From contig CAZFNI010000003.1 in NCBI GenBank assembly GCA_964520655.1, positions 62,001 to 126,000 of the forward strand: a DNA stretch of 64,000 bases, read 5' to 3'. This document shows, one piece after another, positions 7,788 through 16,559 of this stretch. The notes beneath the pieces were generated by a model, which did not search any database, had not been told where the DNA came from, and was given only the letters and a program-made list of their open reading frames with translations. Position numbers and translations under genes: made by a program. Origin of the DNA: JACQQW01 sp964520655 (GTDB lineage Bacteria; Omnitrophota; Gorgyraeia; Zapsychrales; Fredricksoniimonadaceae). The stretch's first letter is position 1; each line of letters begins with the position of its first letter.

Positions 7788-10700
7788 ATGTTTAGAAAAA
7801 CCACCCATTCTTTATTGATCGTTGTTTTTGTGCTTTCCAGTCTGGGCCTGCCTCCAAAGGCGGATGCCCAGACACTGCTTGATCTTCCGCAACCCGGCAG
7901 CATGGTGCTTTTAAGCGCGCCCTATCAGCCGGCCTTGATCAAAGGGTTGACCATTCATCCCGATGATCCTTTCCAATTTGATTTCATCGTCGATATCGGT
8001 CAGGATAAGCTTCAGGGAGATGTGCTTAAAGTTGAAGGGGAAAAGCAGATCAAATATTTTCTCGCCTCATTGGCTATTCCCGAAAAAGACTGGTGGGTCA
8101 ACCTCTCTCCGTATGAAAAAGATAAAACTGTTCCGGAAGCCCTGTCCCAGACGGATTTGGGCCGCGACCTTTTAGCTCAGGATTACATCTTAAAACAGAT
8201 CACCGCGTCGCTCATCTACCCTGAAAAAGAATTAGGAAAAGTCTTTTGGGATAAGGTTTATGCCAAGACAAGAGAAATGTACGGCAATGTCAATATCCCG
8301 GTTAATACGTTCAATAAGGTGTGGATCACCTCGGACCAGGCGGAAGTGTTCGAACGGGGACAGACCGTGATCGTCACGAAAAGTCATTTGAAAGTCATGT
8401 TAGAAGAGGATTATCTGGCATCTCAAAAACATGCGGCAGGAGACGCCTACTCACAGACTGTTTCACCTTCGCGTCACCCATCCCCCCGTGGGGTAGCAGG
8501 GGATGAAGCCATTGTCCCCTTGACTGCTCAGGTAAAACAGTCTGCTTCGCAGGCGTCGGCAGGGAACAGTTCAGTGACAGGACCCGCTCTCGCCAGCCAA
8601 GTCATCCGAGAGATCATCCTTCCTGAATTGGAAAAAGAGGTCAATGAGGGGCGTAATTTCGCCAATCTCAGACAGATCTATCAGGCCTTGATTTTAGCCA
8701 GCTGGTACAAAAAGAATTTGAAAGAAGCCCTGTTGAATCAGACCTACGCGGATAAGTCGACCGTCACAGGGATCGACTTGGAGGATAAGACCGTCAAAGA
8801 GCAGATCTACAACCGGTATCTGCAGGCGTATAAGAAAGGCGTGTTCAATTTTATCAAAGAAGAACGCGTCAATGAACGATCAGAGCCGCGTAAGTATTTC
8901 TCCGGCGGTATGGACGCGGGCATGGCCGCGAATCCGACGGTGATCCGGCAGATCAATGACATCAACGGCAGTTTACCGTCTAGTGACAGGCTGATGCGTT
9001 TTAATACGGGATTGAGCAGTGAGCCGGCAGACGCGGCGATGATCAAAGAAATTAAGCCGGTTAAGGTCAGCGTAGCGAAAGATGCCAAGAATATTGCTTT
9101 GATCCTTGAAGAGTGGGGGAAAGGCCAACAGCGGATATTTGATTTATATGATGGGCCCTGGAGCCAGCTTGTTAAGGATGCTAAAGCAGGAGAGGTGGAA
9201 ATTTACTATGCTAGAGGTGATGATGGGGGCATTAAGGGTGTACTATTTGCGTTGAAAGAAGATTCTATCAAGGGGATCGACGTTTGGCATGGGATGACGG
9301 TTGAGGCCCTCAAAGGAGAGCATCAGGGGGTTGGCCGGGGATTGGCTAAGGCATTTTTCAACAATCATCAACAACATTATATTCGGGGTGAACCATTCTT
9401 TGTTCCAGATCAGAATAAAAGTGTGAATGAACAGCGCTGGTTTGATTTTATACGCAGTCAAGGGGGAGATATATCGTTCGGTTATTTTATGATCCCGCCC
9501 AGGATCTCCATGAGTAAGCCAGAAGTAGTAAAGGATCGATCAGCATCATTAGCGGGACAATTGATAACAAGTGTCATCAATCCATATTTTAGGGAATTAG
9601 TCCCAGCGGAAACGGACCGTGAATCGATCGAGGAGCTGGCAGGGGTTGTTCGTGCTGTGGGAAGCAGTTTTCTATCAAGGATTAATCTCAAAGGGACAGA
9701 TTTCGATGTTTACGATCTTGTCAAGATCATGGGATTAAAACGCGAAGCATCGAGTCAGGATAAACTTGTGGCGTATTTATATCTGGTGATGGATTCGGCC
9801 CTGACACCGGAGGATAGAACGGCTGCTTATGCATTTGCTTCTTATTATCAGCGGCAGCATCCATTATCGCAGAACAGCAATAGGGATGCGTTATGGTTGA
9901 CGGCGGATTTTATTAAAGAATTGATACATCTGATGGGTGATAAGGGAGGGGCTGGTGTGAAAGACAAGAGAGTTGATGAGGCGATGATATCAACGATCTC
10001 AAAAGCAAGGCGGATGATCGATAATCCAAAATTTAATAGATCGTCGGTAAATGTTCATGAGATCGATCTGATCATCAAGAAAGCGCAGGAAGGGTTTCTT
10101 TTTAGCTTTAGCGTCTGGCAATCGGCGCTGGGGGATGCTGTGACCTTCAGCGATTATAAATATACCACAAAAGACCCTGTTCTTATTTGGAACGCGTTCT
10201 TATTTATGATCAGACATTATCCGAAGCTTGCGAGCAGAATGCTTGAAGATCTGCATAGGCAGATGGGTGTGGGAAAGAGTGTTCTAGGAACCGGGTCGGC
10301 ATCGATCTGGGTCGAAATTGACAATACCAAGATAAACCGCATTATCGAAAGCTGGATGAAAGGGGATATCAGGGCTTTAAACTTCAGGCTTTTTAAGGAC
10401 AGGGTCTCTGCCGCAGCCAAAGGGGATGTGGTGTTGTATTATGCCGGGGATCTGGGATCCCCCAGAGCGTTATTGATCGCTTTCAGGGATAAAAGAGACC
10501 CCAGTAAATGGTCCATTGATGCGATCGAATCCACACAGGCGGACAGAAAGATGCTGGGGCAGGGGGTGCTCAAACGTTTTGTTGTGGATCATCAGGGTGA
10601 TGTGTTGGACTTGCTTCCCTTGCGGATTGATGATGTACTAAACGGCCAGGAAAAATGGGAGGATTTTTTGAGGGATATTGGATTTAGACAAAGTGGTTGG

Positions 10701-10952
10701 CAATTTACCCGGGATCCAGGTCCGGTTCATGATGCGGGTGATCAGGCTCAGGTTGCTGCATCGGACTTAGGCGGTATCGACCTCCAGGCCACCCCGGACA
10801 ATACGGCTGTACAAAAAGACACCGTCATGGGGGGCGTCCGCATGGAGGTGGATCAAGCCATGATCGAACGCGTCAAACGCGAAGGGATACAGTCGTTGCG
10901 GCCCGTCATCTTCAGTATCACCCCTATCACCGACATCTGGAAAGCCATCTAA
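7788..10952 (+). CDS. Large secreted Omnitrophota-type protein with duplicated GNAT-like domains
   Basis: A protein of 1054 residues from ATG 7788, chosen because MFRKTTHSLLIVVFVL begins a clean signal peptide with cleavage after ADA; ATG 7752 would add 12 residues before it. The first 375 residues or so match the protein at 47681-51532 along their length (PGSMVLLS, LTIHPDDPFQFDFIVD, DLLAQDYILKQ, SHLKVMLEEDYLA, RKYFSGGMD). Two segments (about 424-568 and 840-975) align with each other and look like GNAT acetyltransferase folds, with QGVGRG and LGQG where GNATs bind acetyl-CoA. A helical region separates them. The C-terminus has a GGIDL segment also found in the paralogue. A linker near residues 212-271 is about 36 residues longer than in the paralogue and holds a palindromic repeat. 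The function is unknown. Confidence 0.8.
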   Translation: MFRKTTHSLLIVVFVLSSLGLPPKADAQTLLDLPQPGSMVLLSAPYQPALIKGLTIHPDDPFQFDFIVDIGQDKLQGDVLKVEGEKQIKYFLASLAIPEKDWWVNLSPYEKDKTVPEALSQTDLGRDLLAQDYILKQITASLIYPEKELGKVFWDKVYAKTREMYGNVNIPVNTFNKVWITSDQAEVFERGQTVIVTKSHLKVMLEEDYLASQKHAAGDAYSQTVSPSRHPSPRGVAGDEAIVPLTAQVKQSASQASAGNSSVTGPALASQVIREIILPELEKEVNEGRNFANLRQIYQALILASWYKKNLKEALLNQTYADKSTVTGIDLEDKTVKEQIYNRYLQAYKKGVFNFIKEERVNERSEPRKYFSGGMDAGMAANPTVIRQINDINGSLPSSDRLMRFNTGLSSEPADAAMIKEIKPVKVSVAKDAKNIALILEEWGKGQQRIFDLYDGPWSQLVKDAKAGEVEIYYARGDDGGIKGVLFALKEDSIKGIDVWHGMTVEALKGEHQGVGRGLAKAFFNNHQQHYIRGEPFFVPDQNKSVNEQRWFDFIRSQGGDISFGYFMIPPRISMSKPEVVKDRSASLAGQLITSVINPYFRELVPAETDRESIEELAGVVRAVGSSFLSRINLKGTDFDVYDLVKIMGLKREASSQDKLVAYLYLVMDSALTPEDRTAAYAFASYYQRQHPLSQNSNRDALWLTADFIKELIHLMGDKGGAGVKDKRVDEAMISTISKARRMIDNPKFNRSSVNVHEIDLIIKKAQEGFLFSFSVWQSALGDAVTFSDYKYTTKDPVLIWNAFLFMIRHYPKLASRMLEDLHRQMGVGKSVLGTGSASIWVEIDNTKINRIIESWMKGDIRALNFRLFKDRVSAAAKGDVVLYYAGDLGSPRALLIAFRDKRDPSKWSIDAIESTQADRKMLGQGVLKRFVVDHQGDVLDLLPLRIDDVLNGQEKWEDFLRDIGFRQSGWQFTRDPGPVHDAGDQAQVAASDLGGIDLQATPDNTAVQKDTVMGGVRMEVDQAMIERVKREGIQSLRPVIFSITPITDIWKAI
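8442..8557. repeat. Palindromic element inserted in frame in the large secreted protein gene
   Basis: Nested inverted repeats. Outer arms are GACGCCT (8442-8448) and AGGCGTC (8551-8557); main arms are CAGACTGTTTCACC (8454-8467) and GGTAAAACAGTCTG (8531-8544), one mismatch. Inside is a core (8469-8497, starting TCGCGTCACCC and ending GTGGGGTAGC) that recurs with 28 of 29 bases identical at 17730-17758. The element codes for an SPSRHPSPRGVAG-containing segment without breaking the frame. The same linker in the paralogue is 24 codons, here 60. Confidence 0.8.
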
Positions 10953-11050
10953 AATTCCAGTTTCCTTTTCCCCGCATTTCTGCTACTATTTAAATTCATT
11001 TTAAAAGGAATATAAGTCATTTAGATAACAGTTTTAGCAAAGGATACTTC

Positions 11051-12316
11051 ATGTCAGCTCTTAAGCCATTCCAAGCGGTGTTCTATAATAAGGAAAAGAT
11101 CGACAATCTATCCAGTGTCATCTGCCCCCCTTATGATGTCATCTCCAAAGAACAGCAGGACGGTTATTATAAGCAGCATCCCCATAATTTCATCCGTTTG
11201 GAATTGACCAAAGAAACCCCCAAAGATACCCCCAAAGACAATAAATACACCCGCGCGCAGAAAACCTATGAAGAGTGGCTTAAAAAAGGCGTTTTGATCC
11301 AGGACAAGGTGCCGTGCGTGTATTTTTATAAGCAGGATTACAAATATTTGGGCCAGCGCTACACCCGCACCGGGTTTTTGGCCTTGCTTAACATGAATGA
11401 TGATTCAGGCGTCAAGGTGCTGCCGCATGAACACACCCATGCCGCGGCCAAGACCGACCGCCATTTATTGTGGAGCGCGCTCAAAAGCGATTTAAGTTCC
11501 ATCTTTGTCGGGTATTCGGATAAGAACAGCGTCATCGAAAAGATCTTCCTTAAAGATCTGGCGAGCCAAAAGCCTTATCTGGAGGCGGTGGACCAGGACA
11601 AGGTCAAGCACATGATCTGGCGCCTGGAAGATCCGGCCAAGATCGAGTTGATCGCCAATGTGTTAGACGGCCAGAATATCTTCATCTGCGACGGGCATCA
11701 TCGTTTCGAGGTGGCCAATCAGATCCGCAAGGATTTCTTGAAGAAAACAAAGAATCCGACCGGCAAAGAGCCGTTTAATTTCGTGATGGCGTATTACACC
11801 AATATGGATTCCAAAGACCTGCAGATCTTTCCGATCCATCGTATCGTCAAGAAATTCCCGATCAGTGTCAATTTATTGGAACAGTATTTCCGCATTGACA
11901 AGATCAAGACCAAGACTGACCTGATGGTGCTCTTGGCGCGCGCCGGGCAGAATGAACATGCGTTCGGGCTGTGTTTAAAAGACGGGATGTATCTGTTAAG
12001 ACTTAAGAGCAAGACATTGATCGACAAGGTCGTGCTGGAAGGTTCCAAGGATTATAAAACGCTCGACGCGGCGATCTTAAAAGCGTTCATTTTTGATCAG
12101 GTTGGTGTACAGTCGGAAGATATCGTTTACTCCAAAGACCCGGATGAGGTTATTTCCTTTGTCCATGAGGGCAAAGCCGATGCTGGTTTCATCTTAAACC
12201 CGGTCTTGGTCAAGCAATTGAAGGCTGTGGCCTTAAATGATGAACGCATGCCGCCTAAGACAACGTATTTTTATCCGAAAGTCCTTTCGGGTCTAACCAT
12301 TTATAAGATGGATTAA
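11051..12316 (+). CDS. DUF1015 family protein
   Basis: A 421-residue protein with the hallmarks of DUF1015: an N-terminal LKPFQAVFYN segment, SVICPPYDVIS, HNFIRLELTKE, a central VLPHEHTH motif near residue 130 and FICDGHHRFEVANQ near residue 215. The family is widespread in bacteria and uncharacterised; the conserved His clusters suggest a metal- or phosphate-handling enzyme, but that is inference. An AAAGGA site stands before ATG 11051. It heads a run of six genes and ends one base before accD, so it is probably cotranscribed with lipid and signalling genes. Confidence 0.88.
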   Translation: MSALKPFQAVFYNKEKIDNLSSVICPPYDVISKEQQDGYYKQHPHNFIRLELTKETPKDTPKDNKYTRAQKTYEEWLKKGVLIQDKVPCVYFYKQDYKYLGQRYTRTGFLALLNMNDDSGVKVLPHEHTHAAAKTDRHLLWSALKSDLSSIFVGYSDKNSVIEKIFLKDLASQKPYLEAVDQDKVKHMIWRLEDPAKIELIANVLDGQNIFICDGHHRFEVANQIRKDFLKKTKNPTGKEPFNFVMAYYTNMDSKDLQIFPIHRIVKKFPISVNLLEQYFRIDKIKTKTDLMVLLARAGQNEHAFGLCLKDGMYLLRLKSKTLIDKVVLEGSKDYKTLDAAILKAFIFDQVGVQSEDIVYSKDPDEVISFVHEGKADAGFILNPVLVKQLKAVALNDERMPPKTTYFYPKVLSGLTIYKMD

Positions 12317-12317
12317 C

Positions 12318-13160
12318 ATGGCGCTGTTCGGCAAAAGCAATTACACCTTCATCAAAGTCAAACGCAAAGAGATCCCCGCCGGTGTATGGACCAAATGCCC
12401 GGGCTGCGAGTCGCCGGCCTATTCCAAAGAATTAAAGAATAATCTGAATGTATGTCCCAAATGCGGCTTTCATTTGATGATGAATGCCCGCGAGCGCGTT
12501 GAGCATATCATGGATGAAGGGTCGTTCGTGGAATTCGATGCCGCGTTGACCTCAGCCGACCCGCTGAATTTCAAAGGGCCTAAAACATATACGGAAAAAT
12601 TAAAAGCTGATCAGGAAGCGACCGACTTGGTCGACGCCGTTATCACCGGCAAAGGAACCATTGAAGGGCGCAAGGCGGTATTGTGCGTCACCGATTCCCG
12701 TTTCATCATGGGGTCGATGGGTTCTGTTGTCGGCGAGCGCATCACCCGCGCGATCGAATACGCGACCAAGCAGAAGATCCCGGTCATCATCATTTCCGGT
12801 TCCGGCGGTGGGGCGCGCATGTATGAAGGCGCGATCGCGCTCATGCAGATGGCCAAGACCTGTGCAGCGCTGGCCCGTCACAGCGAGGCGGGATTATTGT
12901 ACATTTCTATTTTGACCAACCCGACCATGGGCGGCATCATGGCCTCATTCGCCGGGGTAGGGGATATCATCATCGCTGAACCCAAAGCGCTTATCGGTTT
13001 TGCTGGTCCTCGTGTTGTGGAACAGACCATACGGCAGAAACTTCCGCCAGGATTTCAGCGGTCGGAATTCCTGCTTTCGCACGGCATGATCGATATGATC
13101 GTCGAGCGGCAGGACATGAAAGGCGTCCTGGCGCACAGCATGGATTACGCCCAGAAATAA
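12318..13160 (+). CDS. accD: Acetyl-CoA carboxylase carboxyltransferase beta subunit AccD
   Basis: A 280-residue subunit that, with AccA, transfers the carboxyl group from biotin to acetyl-CoA in the first step of fatty-acid synthesis. The N-terminal zinc ribbon has two CxxC pairs (CPGC, CPKC, about residues 28-50). The crotonase-fold core carries the oxyanion-hole segment SGSGGGARMYEGAIALMQM and PTMGGIMASFA. Length and motifs are normal. No accA, accB or accC is in the window, so the complex is encoded in scattered loci. It starts one base after the DUF1015 stop. Confidence 0.95.
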   Translation: MALFGKSNYTFIKVKRKEIPAGVWTKCPGCESPAYSKELKNNLNVCPKCGFHLMMNARERVEHIMDEGSFVEFDAALTSADPLNFKGPKTYTEKLKADQEATDLVDAVITGKGTIEGRKAVLCVTDSRFIMGSMGSVVGERITRAIEYATKQKIPVIIISGSGGGARMYEGAIALMQMAKTCAALARHSEAGLLYISILTNPTMGGIMASFAGVGDIIIAEPKALIGFAGPRVVEQTIRQKLPPGFQRSEFLLSHGMIDMIVERQDMKGVLAHSMDYAQK

Positions 13161-13178
13161 TCTTTAGGAAAATCTTTC

Positions 13179-14282
13179 GTGGCACACATTCGACTAAACA
13201 ATGTCTGCAAAACATATCCCAGCGGCGCCAAAGCTGTCGATAATGTCAACTTGGAGATCGGCGACCGGGAGTTCTTGGTCTTGGTCGGTCCTTCCGGTTG
13301 CGGCAAGTCAACGACGCTGCGCATGATCGCTGGCTTAGAGGAGGTCACCTCTGGCGAGATCTGGATCAATGACCGTTTGGTCAATGACGTTCCTGCCAAA
13401 GACCGCAATATCGCCATGGTTTTCCAGAATTACGCGCTTTATCCCCATATGACGGTGTTTGAGAACATGGCCTTTGGGTTGAAATTGCGACGTTACCCTA
13501 AGCCCGAGATCATCAAGCGCGTTCATGAAGCGGCGGAGATCCTGGGGATCAAACAATATTTGGAACGCAAACCCAAAGAGCTCTCCGGCGGTGAACGCCA
13601 GCGCGTGGCCCTGGGCCGCGCGATCGTGCGCAAACCCCTGGTGTTCCTCTTCGATGAGCCTTTATCTAATCTGGATGCCAAGATGCGCGTGCAGATGCGT
13701 ACTGAGATCCATAAGTTGCGCACGAGGCTGCAAACCACATTCGTGTATGTCACCCACGACCAGACGGAAGCCATGACCATGGGCGACCGTATTGTGGTCA
13801 TGAATAAAGGTGTTGTGCAGCAATGCGCGGACCCTATGACCATTTATGACAAGCCGGTCAATAAATTCGTGGCTTCGTTCATTGGTTCTCCGCCGATCAA
13901 TTTGATGACCGGCAAGGTCACTCGTACAGGTAAAAAGTATTTCTTTGAGGAGCAGAAATTCAAGGTCAAGATCATCGATGAGATGACTGTCCGCATGTCG
14001 CAATATGAAGGCAAAGAGGTCGTCATGGGCATACGCGCCGAGGACATTTACGACAAGCTCTTTGCGTCCGAAGCTTCCCCCGAGAATACCATCAGGGCGG
14101 TGTGTGAAGTCGTTGAGCCGCTGGGTTCAGAAGTTTATCTGTATTTAAATTCGGGCAAGCATAACTTTATCGCCCGCGTCGGAGCGCATGACCGTCCGGA
14201 AGTCAACCGGGACATGGATCTGGTCTTCGACATGAGCAAGGTGCATTTCTTTGATCCGCAAACCCAAGAGACCATTGCTTAG
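13179..14282 (+). CDS. MalK/UgpC-type ABC transporter ATP-binding protein
   Basis: A 367-residue ATPase with a GTG start preceded by a TTAGGAAAA site. Walker A is GPSGCGKST (37-45), the Q-loop FQNYALYPHM, the signature LSGGERQR (about 136), Walker B VFLFDEPLSNLD and the H-loop VTHDQTEA. The C-terminal 130 residues form the TOBE/MOP regulatory domain (GIRAED, VEPLGSEVYLY) typical of ATPases for sugar and glycerol-phosphate importers. These are often shared by several permeases. No permease or binding protein is nearby, so this is an orphan ATPase. Its end overlaps the next gene. Confidence 0.92.
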   Translation: MAHIRLNNVCKTYPSGAKAVDNVNLEIGDREFLVLVGPSGCGKSTTLRMIAGLEEVTSGEIWINDRLVNDVPAKDRNIAMVFQNYALYPHMTVFENMAFGLKLRRYPKPEIIKRVHEAAEILGIKQYLERKPKELSGGERQRVALGRAIVRKPLVFLFDEPLSNLDAKMRVQMRTEIHKLRTRLQTTFVYVTHDQTEAMTMGDRIVVMNKGVVQQCADPMTIYDKPVNKFVASFIGSPPINLMTGKVTRTGKKYFFEEQKFKVKIIDEMTVRMSQYEGKEVVMGIRAEDIYDKLFASEASPENTIRAVCEVVEPLGSEVYLYLNSGKHNFIARVGAHDRPEVNRDMDLVFDMSKVHFFDPQTQETIA

Positions 14283-15543
14283 GCTGTATTTTTTGGTCAT
14301 TTTCAGCTTCCTGGTGCCGCTTGCGGCATTGTTCATTTACGCCACCAAACATCAGGTGGCGTTCTTGTTTATCGCCTTCGCTTTAATGGTCAATATCGCT
14401 TTACTGATCGCTTTTCACCGCCGGCTTAAGGGCAAACAGTCGGTCATTGCCCTGCAGAAAGAAGATTATTTTGAACGCGCCAATCTGCTCAAAGCCGAGA
14501 TCGACCAGGAATGGAAAACGATCGCTATCCTCAAGAATAAGATCATCAATTACGGTAAATTAAAAGATCTGACCGAACAGTTAAGTCAAAGCCTGGGGAT
14601 GGAAGAAACATCCAATACGCTTTGCGCGGAAGTTAACAAGCTCTTCGGTCATAAAGAGATCACGGTGATCTTGTACTTATTCCATTCTGCAACGGGGGAG
14701 CTGGGAATATCCTCCTCACAGAAAGGGCAGATGCAGGTTAATCTGAAAGCCAAAAAAGGGGATCTCTTCGACCAGTGGGTGGTCAAGACCCTAAACCCTT
14801 TATTGGTCGAGGACGCTAATATTGATTTTCGTTTTGATGCCGAGAAAGTCATCAATGAGGACAGCCGCAAGGTCAGGGCGCTCATCAGCGCGCCCTTGAT
14901 CGTGGGGGACAAGATCCTGGGGATCCTGCGCATCGACAGTCCGGGCGCGCATCATTTCGCTACCGACGATCTAAGGTTTTTAAGGACCATTGCGGACATC
15001 ACCAGCATCGCCATTGAGAACGCGCAGCTGTACCAGAAGATCGAGGACTTGGCCATCCGCGACGGGTTGACCGGGCTGTTCTTAAGGCGGCATATGAACG
15101 AGCGGCTGACCCAGGAGATCAACCGGTCGGCCTTAAAGAACAAAGACATGTCATTTATGATGATCGACTTAGACCATTTCAAGCAATATAACGATACTTA
15201 CGGCCATATCGCCGGGGATATCGTGCTGCGCGCCGTCGCGGGGATGCTCTTGGAGCATTTTGATAAACCCGGCGACTTGGTCTGCCGTTACGGTGGGGAA
15301 GAATTTTGCGTGCTGCTGCCGGATTGCTCCAAGTCCAAAGCAGCGGAATTGGCTAATGCTGTGCGTAAAAAGATAGCGTCCAGAGAGATCGTGCTGCGCC
15401 GCCAGAAAACACATATCACTGCGTCGATCGGGGTGGCTTCATTCCCCGAGGACGCGAAACTTAAAGAAGCGTTGATCGAGCGGGCCGATGAGGCCTTATA
15501 TAAAGCCAAGGAAGCGGGCAGGAACAGGGTGGTTGAGGCATGA
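14251..15543 (+). CDS. GAF-GGDEF diguanylate cyclase, membrane anchored
   Basis: A 430-residue protein. One or two transmembrane helices (about 10-52) precede a coiled coil, a GAF sensor domain (about 100-255) and a GGDEF domain (about 265-430). The active-site motif is intact (RYGGEEF), as is the metal-binding DLDHFKQYNDTYGH, so it should make cyclic di-GMP. The allosteric RxxD site five residues before GGEEF is absent (KPGD there), so product inhibition is unlikely. The start is a TTG: 14251 has AAGGTG at good distance and puts a basic segment before the first helix; TTG 14275 is an alternative. It overlaps the ABC gene. Confidence 0.9.
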   Translation: MIRKPKRPLLRLYFLVIFSFLVPLAALFIYATKHQVAFLFIAFALMVNIALLIAFHRRLKGKQSVIALQKEDYFERANLLKAEIDQEWKTIAILKNKIINYGKLKDLTEQLSQSLGMEETSNTLCAEVNKLFGHKEITVILYLFHSATGELGISSSQKGQMQVNLKAKKGDLFDQWVVKTLNPLLVEDANIDFRFDAEKVINEDSRKVRALISAPLIVGDKILGILRIDSPGAHHFATDDLRFLRTIADITSIAIENAQLYQKIEDLAIRDGLTGLFLRRHMNERLTQEINRSALKNKDMSFMMIDLDHFKQYNDTYGHIAGDIVLRAVAGMLLEHFDKPGDLVCRYGGEEFCVLLPDCSKSKAAELANAVRKKIASREIVLRRQKTHITASIGVASFPEDAKLKEALIERADEALYKAKEAGRNRVVEA

Positions 15544-16559
15544 TGGTATATTTAGGGATCATTCTGGCATTTGTTTTTATCGGGGTGGTGTTCTATCTGG
15601 CCCAGATGGTCGTGATGCAGTTAGAACAGAAAGCGGATGAAGATGTCCTGCGGGCAAAAGATTCTTATCAGAAGATCATTGACCAGAAGATGAAAACACT
15701 CGCTGAGCGCAATAAGCTGGAACGCGAAGCGGCCCAGATCTTCACGCTCTATGAGATGACCAAGGATATTACGCGCCATTTTAACGAGGATGAGGCTTTT
15801 GACATTTTTAAACGCAAACTAAAGGAAAGTATTGCCATTGAGGACTGCCGAATGGTGGAGGATATGCCGTCCACCGACGAGATGCCGCAGGGATATGCGG
15901 CCTTTCCTCTTAAGAGCAAGGATAAAAAGCTGGGATTCTTGCTGTACAAAGGAGTTTCAGATCGGGATAAAGATAAATTCGTGATCTTAGCGCATCAGTT
16001 CGCGCTGGCGTATCTGCGCATCAAGCTTTACCATGACGTGGAGACCATGGCCATCACGGACGCGCTGACAGGTGTTTATACCCGGCGCTATTTTATGGAA
16101 CGCTTTGAAGAAGAGAAGGAACGTTCCAAGATGCGCAAGGCCAAGATGTCGTTCTTGTTAGTTGATGCTGACCATTTCAAGGCGGTCAATGATGCCCATG
16201 GGCATTTGGCTGGCGATGAGGTCTTAAGACAGATCGCTTCCGTGTTAAAAGAAAGCGTGCGCGAGATCGATATCGTGGGCCGATACGGCGGCGAAGAGTT
16301 CTGTGTTGTTCTGCCTGATACCGACGCAGAGGGAGCTTTGCTGGTCGCAGAGCGTATCCGCAAGTCCATGGAGGGTAAAAAGATCAAGGCCTACGATGCC
16401 GCGCTTCGCATCACTTTAAGCATCGGCTTGTGTACCTATCCAACAGACGGGAAATCTGCCGAGGAATTGATCGATAAGGCGGACTGGGCATTGTACCGCG
16501 CAAAATCCGCCGGACGTAATTGTGTTATCGCTTTTGGCGAGTATAATAAGTCATCATGA
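15540..16559 (+). CDS. GGDEF diguanylate cyclase with N-terminal membrane helix
   Basis: A 339-residue protein with a hydrophobic N-terminal helix (about 3-25), a coiled coil (28-65), a degenerate GAF-like region (about 70-160) and a GGDEF domain. The active site is RYGGEEF with DADHFKAVNDAHGH for metal and GTP. Unlike its neighbour it keeps the inhibitory RxxD site (REID, five residues before GGEEF), so it should be feedback-inhibited by cyclic di-GMP. It starts within the stop of the previous gene (ATGA), so two cyclases with different feedback properties are made from one transcript. Confidence 0.9.
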   Translation: MMVYLGIILAFVFIGVVFYLAQMVVMQLEQKADEDVLRAKDSYQKIIDQKMKTLAERNKLEREAAQIFTLYEMTKDITRHFNEDEAFDIFKRKLKESIAIEDCRMVEDMPSTDEMPQGYAAFPLKSKDKKLGFLLYKGVSDRDKDKFVILAHQFALAYLRIKLYHDVETMAITDALTGVYTRRYFMERFEEEKERSKMRKAKMSFLLVDADHFKAVNDAHGHLAGDEVLRQIASVLKESVREIDIVGRYGGEEFCVVLPDTDAEGALLVAERIRKSMEGKKIKAYDAALRITLSIGLCTYPTDGKSAEELIDKADWALYRAKSAGRNCVIAFGEYNKSS

